Shown: positions 1 through 7,202 of the stretch, piece by piece
Numbering within the stretch: position 1 is the stretch's first letter
How the letters are laid out: each line of letters begins with the position of its first letter
Assembly: GCF_036038375.1 (NCBI RefSeq)
Contig: NZ_CP107935.1
Location: 8,370,001-8,434,000, forward strand
Direction: 5' to 3'
Length of the DNA stretch: 64,000 nucleotides
Source of the DNA: Streptomyces sp. NBC_00414
GTDB lineage: Bacteria > Actinomycetota > Actinomycetes > Streptomycetales > Streptomycetaceae
The notes under the pieces: generated by a model
What the model saw: the letters and a program-made list of their open reading frames with translations, nothing else
What the model was told of the DNA's origin: nothing
Databases searched by the model: none
Program-made: the position numbers and the translations under genes

Positions 1-71
1 TCGAGCGGCTGCTCGGCCCGCAGGGGCAGCGACCTGTGGCCCTGCCCGGCACCGAGGGAGCGACACGGTGA
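1..71 (+). CDS. C-terminal end of a gene upstream, probably riboflavin synthase alpha subunit (partial)
   Basis: An open frame enters from the left edge and ends at a TGA at 69-71, overlapping the GTG start of the next gene by 3 bases. Only about 22 residues are visible, beginning ERLLGP and ending GTEGATR. The ERLL stretch resembles the KYVERLL-type tail of riboflavin synthase (RibE/RibC), and ribE is the expected neighbour of pnuC, ribBA and ribH in Streptomyces. The identification rests mainly on this gene order, because the fragment is too short to prove it. Confidence 0.5.
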   Translation, partial: ERLLGPQGQRPVALPGTEGATR

Positions 72-712
72 ACTGGCTCAACTCCGAGGCGTTCACGCTC
101 TTCGGCCAGCACATCAAGTGGGCCGACATGATCGGCAACGTGATCGGGCTGATCGGCCTCGCCCTCGGCTGGCGCCGCTCCATCTGGACCTGGCCCGTCC
201 AGTTCCTGTCCGGCGCCATCCTCCTCGCCGCCTTCGCCACCGCCCACCTCTCGGGCAGCGCGGGCAAGCAGCTGGTGGTCATGGCCGTCGCGCTGTGGGG
301 CTACTGGCAGTGGAACCGCGGCAGGGGCGGCGCCCAGGACGGCTCCATCGCCGTCCGGTTCGCCACCTGGCGCGAACGCGGCTACCTGCTCGGCGCAGCC
401 GCCGTGGGCACCCTCGCGGTCGGCAGCCTGTTCACCGCGTACCCGTCGCTCTCCTGGGACCCCTGGCCCGACGCGTACATATTCGTCGGCACGGTCGTCG
501 CGATGTACGCCCAGGCGCGCGGCATGGTCGAGTTCTGGTTCGCCTGGCTGCTCGTCGACCTGGTGGGCGTGCCGCTCAACTTCGCCAACGGCTTCGCGTT
601 CTCCGGATTCGTCTACATCATCTACGGCGCGCTCGTCCTGTGGGGCATGCGCGACTGGTGGCTGCGCTCCCGCAAGGCCGGGCAGCCCGTCCTGGAAGGA
701 GCCCCGGCATGA
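68..712 (+). CDS. pnuC: PnuC-family transporter in the riboflavin operon
   Basis: A 214-residue integral membrane protein of the PnuC family, with about seven hydrophobic segments spread over the whole length and tryptophan-rich elements typical of the family (WPVQ near residue 43, GYWQW near residue 81). Classical PnuC carries nicotinamide riboside. In actinobacteria a PnuC relative inside FMN-controlled rib operons (PnuX) carries riboflavin. Its GTG start overlaps the stop of the preceding gene and its TGA overlaps the ATG of ribBA (ATGA at 709-712), so it is translationally coupled to flavin biosynthesis. I infer that riboflavin or a precursor is the more likely substrate than nicotinamide riboside. 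The family call is firm; the substrate is not. Confidence 0.85.
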   Translation: MNWLNSEAFTLFGQHIKWADMIGNVIGLIGLALGWRRSIWTWPVQFLSGAILLAAFATAHLSGSAGKQLVVMAVALWGYWQWNRGRGGAQDGSIAVRFATWRERGYLLGAAAVGTLAVGSLFTAYPSLSWDPWPDAYIFVGTVVAMYAQARGMVEFWFAWLLVDLVGVPLNFANGFAFSGFVYIIYGALVLWGMRDWWLRSRKAGQPVLEGAPA

Positions 713-2007
713 CGACAACGCCGGTTTGGTACAGCACAGGTCAGGACGAGGACGCCTCGGACTTCACCCTCGACCCGGTCGAGAAGGCCGTCGCGGACAT
801 CGCCGCGGGCCGTCCGGTCGTGGTCGTCGACGACGAGGACCGTGAGAACGAGGGCGACCTCGTCATCGCCGCCGAGAAGGCGACCCCCGAGATCATCGCC
901 TTCATGATGAGCGAGTGCCGCGGTCTGATCTGCGCGCCCATGGAGGGCGACGAGCTCGACCGCCTCCAGCTCCCGCAGATGGTCGAGAACAACACCGAGT
1001 CGATGCGCACGGCCTTCACGGTCTCCGTCGACGCGGGCCCCGCCTCCGGCGTGACCACCGGCATCTCCGCCGCCGACCGCGCCACCACGCTGCGGCTGCT
1101 CGCGGGAGGACAGGCGGGGGCGGCCGACTTCGTACGCCCCGGTCACATCTTCCCGCTGCGCGCCAAGCCCGGCGGTGTGCTCGTCCGCAACGGCCACACC
1201 GAGGCCGCCGTAGACCTCGCCCGGCTCGCGGGCCTGCGCCCCGCCGGGGCCATCGTCGAGATCGCCGGCGAGGACGGGCGGATGCTGCGCCTGCCCGAGC
1301 TGATCCCCTTCGCCCGCAAGCACGGGCTGACGATCATCTCCATCGAGGACCTGATCGCCTACCGCCGCACCGCCGAGCCCACGGTCCGCCGCGAGGCCAG
1401 GACCCATCTGCCCACCGCCTTCGGCGAGTTCACGGCGTACGGCTACCGTTCCACCGTCGACGGCGTCGAGCACGTCGCGCTGGTCCACGGCGAGATCGGC
1501 GACGGTGACGACGTCGTCGTGCGCATCCACTCCGAATGCCTCACCGGGGACGTCTTCCACTCCCTGCGCTGCGACTGCGGCCCCCAGCTCGAAGCCTCCC
1601 TGCAGCGCATCCAGGCCGAGGGCCGCGGGGTCGTGGTCTACCTCCGGGGCCACGAGGGGCGCGGCATCGGGCTGCTGTCCAAGCTGCGCGCGTACGAGCT
1701 GCAGGAGCGCGGACGCGACACCCTGGACGCCAACCTGGAACTCGGCCTGCCCGCCGACGCACGCGACTACGCGGCGGGCGCGCAGATCCTGGAGGACCTC
1801 GGGGTGCGCAGCCTGCGGCTGATGACCAACAACCCCGACAAGACCGCGGCGCTCGTCCGCCACGGCCTCAAGGTCACCGACCGCGAGCCGATGCCCGTGA
1901 CCGCGGGCGAGCACAACCTCCGGTACCTGCGCACCAAGCGGGACCGGATGGGGCACGACCTGCCCTGGCTGGACACGACCACCGTGTCGGCCTGCGGCAA
2001 TCAGTGA
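709..2007 (+). CDS. ribBA: Bifunctional 3,4-dihydroxy-2-butanone-4-phosphate synthase / GTP cyclohydrolase II
   Basis: A 432-residue cytosolic enzyme making both precursors of lumazine. The N-terminal DHBP synthase half converts ribulose 5-phosphate to 3,4-dihydroxy-2-butanone 4-phosphate and shows the acidic DDEDRENEGDL motif near residue 42. The C-terminal GTP cyclohydrolase II half opens the GTP imidazole ring and shows the zinc-ligand pattern SECLTGD...RCDCG and the RGHEGRGIGL loop. The ATG at 709 overlaps the pnuC stop and is followed by MTTTPVW; the frame is open further upstream only as a shadow of pnuC. Both domains are full length, so the fusion appears functional. It is followed after 91 bp by ribH. 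Confidence 0.97.
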   Translation: MTTTPVWYSTGQDEDASDFTLDPVEKAVADIAAGRPVVVVDDEDRENEGDLVIAAEKATPEIIAFMMSECRGLICAPMEGDELDRLQLPQMVENNTESMRTAFTVSVDAGPASGVTTGISAADRATTLRLLAGGQAGAADFVRPGHIFPLRAKPGGVLVRNGHTEAAVDLARLAGLRPAGAIVEIAGEDGRMLRLPELIPFARKHGLTIISIEDLIAYRRTAEPTVRREARTHLPTAFGEFTAYGYRSTVDGVEHVALVHGEIGDGDDVVVRIHSECLTGDVFHSLRCDCGPQLEASLQRIQAEGRGVVVYLRGHEGRGIGLLSKLRAYELQERGRDTLDANLELGLPADARDYAAGAQILEDLGVRSLRLMTNNPDKTAALVRHGLKVTDREPMPVTAGEHNLRYLRTKRDRMGHDLPWLDTTTVSACGNQ

Positions 2008-2098
2008 CCCGTAACCAGCAATCAGCAATCTGATCAGTAATCAGCATCAGTAACGGCACAGCGCAGCACTGCACTGCACTGCACGAGGAGACACAGAC
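2008..2098. repeat. Low-complexity spacer between ribBA and ribH
   Basis: The 91-bp gap carries several imperfect copies of AATCAGCA/ATCAGTAA followed by GCACT units repeated in tandem (GCACTGCACTGCACTGCAC), just before the ribH ribosome binding site (ACGAGGAG). No terminator-like hairpin is evident, so the operon probably reads through. The short direct repeats look like slippage products. Confidence 0.5.
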
Positions 2099-2584
2099 GT
2101 GAGCGGCAAGGGCGCACCCGAACTGTCCGTACGCAACTGCGGTGACCTGCGGGTCGCCGTCATCGCGGCACAGTGGCACGAGAAGGTCATGGACGGACTC
2201 GTCGACGGCGCGCTGCGCGCCCTGCACGAGCTGGGCATCGACGAGCCGACCCTCCTGCGTGTCCCCGGCAGCTTCGAGCTGCCGGTCGTCGCGAAGGTCC
2301 TCGCGGGCCGCGGCTACGACGCGATCGTCGCGCTCGGCGTCGTCATCCGCGGCGGCACCCCGCACTTCGAGTACGTGTGCCAGGGCGTCACCCAGGGCCT
2401 CACCCAGGTCTCCGTCGACACCGGTGTCCCCATCGGCTTCGGCGTGCTGACCGTCGACACGGAGGAGCAGGCACTGGACCGCGCGGGCATCGAGGGCTCG
2501 AACGAGGACAAGGGACATGAGGCGGTGACGGCGGCCGTGGCGACCGCGGCCACCCTGCGCTCGGTATCCGAACCCTGGCGCTGA
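2099..2584 (+). CDS. ribH: 6,7-dimethyl-8-ribityllumazine synthase
   Basis: A 161-residue lumazine synthase, which condenses 5-amino-6-ribitylaminouracil with dihydroxybutanone phosphate and normally assembles as pentamers or icosahedral shells. The family motifs are clear: PGSFELP near residues 57-63, GVVIRGGTPHFEYV near 81-94 with the catalytic His, and GFGVLT near 119. The GTG at 2099 is chosen because it follows a GAGGAG ribosome binding site with normal spacing. It comes directly after ribBA in the pathway operon. The length is normal for the family. Confidence 0.97.
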   Translation: MSGKGAPELSVRNCGDLRVAVIAAQWHEKVMDGLVDGALRALHELGIDEPTLLRVPGSFELPVVAKVLAGRGYDAIVALGVVIRGGTPHFEYVCQGVTQGLTQVSVDTGVPIGFGVLTVDTEEQALDRAGIEGSNEDKGHEAVTAAVATAATLRSVSEPWR

Positions 2585-2618
2585 TGTAGGCCCGCGACCG
2601 CGTAGGGTGAGGACCACC

Positions 2619-2891
2619 ATGTCCAAGAAGACTTTCGAGGAGCTCTTCACCGAGCTCCAGCACAAGGCAGCCACCGGCGACCCCGCCACCTCCCGCACCG
2701 CGGAACTGGTCGGCAAGGGGGTCCATGCCATCGGCAAGAAGGTCGTCGAAGAGGCCGCCGAGGTCTGGATGGCCGCAGAGCACGAGGGCAAGGAAGCAGC
2801 CGCCGAGGAGATCTCGCAGCTGCTCTACCACGTCCAGGTGATGATGGTCGCTCGCGGCATCACCCTGGACGACGTGTACGCCCACCTCTGA
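2619..2891 (+). CDS. hisE: Phosphoribosyl-ATP pyrophosphatase
   Basis: A 90-residue MazG-like pyrophosphohydrolase carrying out the second step of histidine synthesis (phosphoribosyl-ATP to phosphoribosyl-AMP). The helical core shows GKKVVEEAAEVWMAA and the ExxE/ExxD-type metal ligands around residues 45-70. The ATG at 2619 is preferred over a GTG at 2607 because AGGGTGAGG lies about 6 bases ahead of it and family members begin MSKKTFEEL. It sits 35 bp after ribH and 48 bp before hisG. The rib-his junction is probably one transcript. Confidence 0.95.
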   Translation: MSKKTFEELFTELQHKAATGDPATSRTAELVGKGVHAIGKKVVEEAAEVWMAAEHEGKEAAAEEISQLLYHVQVMMVARGITLDDVYAHL

Positions 2892-2939
2892 GCCCTCGCC
2901 CCCACCCCCGTACCCGCACGAACGAAGGAAGCCGACCTC

Positions 2940-3797
2940 ATGCTGCGCATCGCCGTCCCCAACAAGGGTTCCCTGTCAGGCCCCGCGGGGGAGATGCTGC
3001 ATGAGGCCGGCTACCAGCAGCGCCGGGAGGCCAAGGAGCTGCGGATCGTCGACCCGGAGAACGAGGTCGAGTTCTTCTACCTCCGCCCCCGCGACATCGC
3101 GATCTACGTCTCCTCCGGCAAGCTCGACATCGGCATCACCGGCCGTGATCTGCTCATCGACTCCGCGGCCGACGCGGAGGAGATCCTGCCCCTCGGCTTC
3201 GCCCGCTCCACCTTCCGCTTCGCGACCAAGCCCGGCACGGTCAAGACCGTCGACGACCTCGCCGGGAAGACCGTCGCCACCTCGTACGAGGGCATCGTCG
3301 GCAAGTACCTCGCCGACAAGGGCGTCGACGCGTCCGTCGTGCACCTCGACGGCGCCGTCGAGACGGCCATCGAGCTCGGCGTCGCCGAGGTCATCGCCGA
3401 CGTCGTCGAGACCGGCACCTCGCTGCGCAACGCGGGCCTTGAGGTCTTCGGCGACCCGATCATGAAGTCCGAGGCGACCGTCATCCGCCGCACCGGTGCG
3501 GAGACCGCGGGGGACACCGAGCCCAAGGTCCAGCAGTTCCTGCGCCGCCTCCAGGGCGTCCTCGTCGCACGGACCTACGTGATGATGGACTACGACTGCC
3601 GCGTCGAGCAGCTGGAGAAGGCCGTCGCGCTCACCCCGGGCCTGGAGTCGCCGACCGTCTCGCCGCTCCACAACGAGGGCTGGGTCGCCGTGCGCGCCAT
3701 GGTCCCGTCCAAGGAGGCCCAGCGGATCATGGACGACCTGTACGAGATCGGCGCGCGGGCCATCCTGACCACGGCCATCCACGCCTGCCGTCTCTGA
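2940..3797 (+). CDS. hisG: ATP phosphoribosyltransferase, long form
   Basis: A 285-residue HisG, the first committed enzyme of histidine synthesis, joining ATP and PRPP. The N-terminal two-lobed catalytic part begins MLRIAVPNKGSLSG and includes the PRPP-binding stretch near EVIADVVETGTSLRNAGL (residues 149-166). The final ~75 residues form the regulatory ACT-like domain (SPTVSPLHNEGWVAVRAMV) that binds histidine, so this is the long, feedback-inhibited form that needs no HisZ. The ATG follows a GAAGGAAG ribosome binding site. It is co-directional with hisE. Confidence 0.96.
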   Translation: MLRIAVPNKGSLSGPAGEMLHEAGYQQRREAKELRIVDPENEVEFFYLRPRDIAIYVSSGKLDIGITGRDLLIDSAADAEEILPLGFARSTFRFATKPGTVKTVDDLAGKTVATSYEGIVGKYLADKGVDASVVHLDGAVETAIELGVAEVIADVVETGTSLRNAGLEVFGDPIMKSEATVIRRTGAETAGDTEPKVQQFLRRLQGVLVARTYVMMDYDCRVEQLEKAVALTPGLESPTVSPLHNEGWVAVRAMVPSKEAQRIMDDLYEIGARAILTTAIHACRL

Positions 3798-3820
3798 GGA
3801 CCTTGAGGAACAGCTTCGCC

Positions 3821-4309
3821 ATGCCGGACCACACCGAGCCGCCCGCCCTCCCCGTGACCTTCAGGCCCGGGCGCACCCGGGCCGTACTGCTGACCGCCGG
3901 TGCCACGATCTTTGTGGTCATCACCACGGTCGCGCTGCTGCTCGAAAAGCTCGGTCCGGGGGAGCGGCTCAGCTTCGTCTTCACCGCGGCGCTCCTCTTC
4001 GGGGCGCTCGCACTGCTCTCCCGCCCGAAGGTCGTCGCCGACGAATCCGGGGTCACCGTCGTCAACATCACCAGCAGGCGGCGGCTGGCCTGGGCGGAGA
4101 TCCTGCAGGTCAACCTGCGTCCAGGAGACCCGTGGGTGTTCCTGAACCTCAGCGACGGCACCAGCCTGCCCGTGCTCGGCATCCAGCCGGGCATCGCCAA
4201 AGCGCACGCCATCAGCGACGCCCGCGCGCTGCGCGCCCTCGCCGAGGCCCGCTCCCTCGGCGAGCGGGACGGGCGCTCCGACGGCCCGCACGACGAACAT
4301 CACGGCTGA
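3821..4309 (+). CDS. PH-domain-containing membrane protein
   Basis: A 162-residue protein with a short soluble N-terminus (MPDHTEPPALPVTF), two adjacent hydrophobic segments (about residues 20-40 and 48-65), then a bacterial PH-like domain (GVTVVNITSRRRLAWAEILQVNL followed by PWVFLNLSDGT). Its molecular role is unknown; such proteins are usually membrane-anchored adaptors. It starts 23 bp after hisG and is probably co-transcribed. A TTG at 3803 is a possible earlier start, but the ATG at 3821 is better placed relative to GAGGAA. The charged His- and Asp-rich tail is probably disordered. Confidence 0.8.
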   Translation: MPDHTEPPALPVTFRPGRTRAVLLTAGATIFVVITTVALLLEKLGPGERLSFVFTAALLFGALALLSRPKVVADESGVTVVNITSRRRLAWAEILQVNLRPGDPWVFLNLSDGTSLPVLGIQPGIAKAHAISDARALRALAEARSLGERDGRSDGPHDEHHG

Positions 4310-4359
4310 CTCTCAGCCTTCCACCCTGCCGTACGGGCCCGTGTCTTGATTAATCTGTT

Positions 4360-4388
4360 GGCGGAGGCGTTTTCGTTGCGCCTCCGCC
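4360..4388 (+). terminator. Hairpin terminator after the rib-his operon
   Basis: A perfect 10-bp inverted repeat (GGCGGAGGCG at 4360-4369, CGCCTCCGCC at 4379-4388) with a T-rich 9-base loop. It lies 50 bp after the PH-domain gene and 120 bp before the next gene, which fits the end of the operon. Confidence 0.65.
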
Positions 4389-4508
4389 GCTGACTTCCCA
4401 CCCGGAACTCAGAGGCCCCCTGCTATTCGAGGAGTGACTCCCTCCAGCGATGGACGGATCGTCCTGTAGTACCTGCGCCGCCCCCTCCCGACATATCGAG
4501 GCGGCGGC

Positions 4509-5873
4509 ATGACCATCCCCCTGCTGCTCCTCGGGGCGGCGTTCCTGTTGATCCTCGCCAACGGCTTCTTCGTGGCGGCCGAGTTCGGCCTCGTCACGGT
4601 GGAGCGCCCCGATGCCGAGAAGGCCGCGGCCGAGGGCGACCGACGGGCCCGTACCGTCGTCAATTCCCTCAAGGAGCTGTCCTTCCAGCTGTCCGGCACC
4701 CAGCTCGGGATCACCATCACCTCGCTGGTCGTCGGCATGCTCGCCGAACCGGCGCTCGCCGAGCTGCTGAACGGCCCGTTCACCGCCGTCGGCGTCCCCG
4801 AAGGCGCCGTGTCCGGTGTCGCCGTCGTCGTCGGCATGCTGCTGGCCTCGGCCGTGCAGATGGTGATCGGCGAACTCGTGCCCAAGAACTGGGCGGTGTC
4901 CAGGCCCTTGCAGGTCGCGCGGTTCGTCGCGGGCCCGCAGCACGTCTTCTCGACCCTGTTCCGGCCGGTGATCGCCGGCCTGAACTCCGTCGCCAACCGG
5001 CTCGTACGCGCTCTGGGCGTCGAGCCCACGGCGGAACTGGCCTCCGCGCGCACGCCCGGCGAGCTGGTCTCCCTGGCCCGGCACTCGGCCCAGGCGGGCG
5101 CGCTGGAGCAGGACACCGCGGACCTGTTCGTACGGACCCTCTCCCTGGCCGACCTCACCGCGCAGCACGTCATGACCCCGCGGGTGAAGGTCAGCGCCCT
5201 CCAGTCCTCCGCGACCGCCGAGGACGTCGTCAACCTCACCCGCGCCACCGGCCTCTCCCGTTTCCCCGTCTACCGGGAGCGGATCGACGAGATCGTCGGC
5301 ATGGTGCACCTCAAGGACGCCCTCGCGGTGCCCGCGCACGACCGGCTGCGCACGCCGGTCACCAGGATCGCCCAGACCCCGCTGCTCGTCCCGGAGACGC
5401 TGCCCGTGCAGCCCCTCCTGGAGCGGCTGCGCAACGAGCAGCCCATCGCCGTCGTCGTCGACGAGTACGGCGGCACGGCCGGGGTCGTCACCCTGGAGGA
5501 CATCGTCGAGGAGCTCGTCGGCGAGGTCCGCGACGAGCACGACGGACAGGACGTGCCGGAACTCGCCGTTGCACCGCCCGAGGACGGCCGGCCCGCCTGG
5601 GACGCCGACGGCAGCTGCCGCGTCGACATCCTCCAGCGCATCGGCCTGGAGGTCCCCGAGGGCCCGTACGAGACCGTCGCGGGCCTCGTCGCCGATCTGC
5701 TCGGCCGTATCCCGGCGCCGGGTGACCGGGCCGAGCTGCCCGGCTGGCGCCTCTCGGTCCGCCAGGTCGGGCACTACCGCGCCGAGCGGGTCCGGCTCGT
5801 CAGGACCGCCGACGCGGAGTCCGCCCTCGCTTCCGCCCCTGTTTCCGTCTCCGCGGCGGAGGCCGTCCGATGA
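4509..5873 (+). CDS. CNNM/CorC-type CBS-domain membrane protein (hemolysin C family)
   Basis: A 454-residue protein with the three-part layout of bacterial CNNM/CorC (TlyC, HlyC) proteins. It has an N-terminal DUF21 domain with about four membrane spans (starting LLLLGAAFLLILANGFFVAAEFGL), a central CBS pair (VMTPRVKVSAL to the GTAGVVTLEDIVEELVGEV stretch, about residues 220-345) and a C-terminal CorC_HlyC domain (WDADGSCRVDILQRIGLEV). Family members act in Mg2+ or Co2+ homeostasis; the hemolysin name is historical. GAGG lies about 7 bases before the ATG. The ATGA overlap with the next paralogue suggests the two make a heteromeric pair. Confidence 0.9.
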   Translation: MTIPLLLLGAAFLLILANGFFVAAEFGLVTVERPDAEKAAAEGDRRARTVVNSLKELSFQLSGTQLGITITSLVVGMLAEPALAELLNGPFTAVGVPEGAVSGVAVVVGMLLASAVQMVIGELVPKNWAVSRPLQVARFVAGPQHVFSTLFRPVIAGLNSVANRLVRALGVEPTAELASARTPGELVSLARHSAQAGALEQDTADLFVRTLSLADLTAQHVMTPRVKVSALQSSATAEDVVNLTRATGLSRFPVYRERIDEIVGMVHLKDALAVPAHDRLRTPVTRIAQTPLLVPETLPVQPLLERLRNEQPIAVVVDEYGGTAGVVTLEDIVEELVGEVRDEHDGQDVPELAVAPPEDGRPAWDADGSCRVDILQRIGLEVPEGPYETVAGLVADLLGRIPAPGDRAELPGWRLSVRQVGHYRAERVRLVRTADAESALASAPVSVSAAEAVR

Positions 5874-6970
5874 GCGTGCTCCAACTCCTCTTCGCAGGTC
5901 TGCTCGTGCTCGCCAACGGCTTCTTCGTCGGCGCCGAGTTCGCCCTGGTCTCCGTCCGCCGCAGTCAGATCGAACCGCTCGGCACGGCACGGGCCCGGCA
6001 GGTCATGTACGGCCTGGAGAACCTGCCGCACATGATGGCCGCCGCGCAGTTCGGCATCACCATGTGTTCACTGACCCTCGGCGCGGTCGCCGAGCCCACC
6101 GTGGCGCACCTCCTGGAGCCGGTCTTCCACGCCGCGCACCTGCCCGAGGGCATGATCCACCCGCTCGGGTACGTCATAGCGCTCGCCGCGGTCGTCTTCC
6201 TCCACCTGGTGGTCGGCGAGATGCTGCCGAAGAACCTGGCGATGGCCGCTCCCGAGAAGACCGCGTTGTGGCTCAGCCCCGGCCTGGTCGCCTTCGCCCG
6301 GCTGTGCAAGCCGGTCACCGTGGCCCTCGGTGCCTGCGCCCGCGTCATCCTGAAGCTCTTCGGTGTCGAGCCCAGGGACGAGGTCGAGGCGGTCTTCACC
6401 AGCGAGCAGCTCAACCGGCTCGTCGAGGACGCGGGCCAGGCCGGCCTGCTCGACCCCGGGGAGCAGGAGCGCCTGGAGGACGCGCTGGAACTGGGCTCCC
6501 GCCCGGTCACGGACGTGCTCCTGGACCGCGAGTCGCTGGTCAGCGTGGGCCCCTCGGTCACCCCGGGCCAGGTCGTCGCCCTCACCGCCCGCACCGGGTA
6601 CTCGCGTTTCCCGGTGGTCGCGGAGAACGGCGCCTTCATGGGCTACCTGCACGTGAAGGACGTCCTCGACCTGGAGGAGTCCGAGCGGGCGGTGCCGCAG
6701 CAGGTCTGGCGCCCCATGACGACCCTCAGCGCCGAGCTTCCGCTGGACGACGCCCTGACCGTGATGCGCCGCGCCGCGACGCACCTGGCCCAGGTCGCCG
6801 ACGCGTCGGGCCGGGTCCTGGGCCTGGTCGCCCTGGAGGACGTCCTGGAACTCCTGGTCGGCGAGGTCCGCGACCCGGCCCACCGGGACGCCCCACCGGT
6901 ACGGGTGGGCGAGCCGCGCGCCGGTTCCCCGGAACCCGCGGAACCCCCACAAGAGGCCCTGGCCAGCTGA
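5870..6970 (+). CDS. CNNM/CorC-type CBS-domain membrane protein, short paralogue
   Basis: A 366-residue paralogue of the preceding protein, starting in its stop codon (ATGA at 5870-5873). It has the DUF21 membrane domain (LLFAGLLVLANGFFVGAEFAL; VVGEMLPKNLAM) and the CBS pair ending LVALEDVLELLVGEVRD. It stops about 30 residues later with a Pro/Glu-rich tail, so it lacks the CorC_HlyC domain present in its partner. Tandem long and short CNNM pairs are common in actinobacteria; metal transport is the family-level inference. The repeat array follows immediately downstream. Confidence 0.9.
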   Translation: MSVLQLLFAGLLVLANGFFVGAEFALVSVRRSQIEPLGTARARQVMYGLENLPHMMAAAQFGITMCSLTLGAVAEPTVAHLLEPVFHAAHLPEGMIHPLGYVIALAAVVFLHLVVGEMLPKNLAMAAPEKTALWLSPGLVAFARLCKPVTVALGACARVILKLFGVEPRDEVEAVFTSEQLNRLVEDAGQAGLLDPGEQERLEDALELGSRPVTDVLLDRESLVSVGPSVTPGQVVALTARTGYSRFPVVAENGAFMGYLHVKDVLDLEESERAVPQQVWRPMTTLSAELPLDDALTVMRRAATHLAQVADASGRVLGLVALEDVLELLVGEVRDPAHRDAPPVRVGEPRAGSPEPAEPPQEALAS

Positions 6971-6995
6971 CACGGCCGACCCGCGCCCCCACGTC

Positions 6996-7110
6996 CTGGG
7001 GGCGCGGGGAACGGCGCAATCCTTTTGCTATTGGCTTTGCAGGGGCGCGGGGAACAGCGCAGTCTTTTCGCTTTTCAGGGGGCGCGCGGAACGGCGCGAC
7101 AAGCCCACGA
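6996..7110 (+). repeat. Three copies of the modular intergenic repeat
   Basis: Copies of the core GGGGCGCGGGGAACGGCGC begin at about 6998, 7041 and 7077, separated by T-rich spacers. They fill the gap between two convergent genes (ends at 6970 and 7203). The same core recurs at seven other intergenic places in the window. The position suggests a role in 3'-end formation, which is unproven. Confidence 0.75.
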
Positions 7111-7202
7111 CGCCGCCGCACCCGCGACACCTCGGCAACCCACCGAGCCGGCGGGCGCACCCAACCCCGGAGGGTTCTCGGGGCGCGGGCCCGACGGGGG
7201 TC

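Noticed and set aside
118..708. N-terminal extension of ribBA back to position 118
   Set aside because: It overlaps the PnuC-family gene in another frame and is Arg-rich shadow. The ATG at 709 matches the family start.
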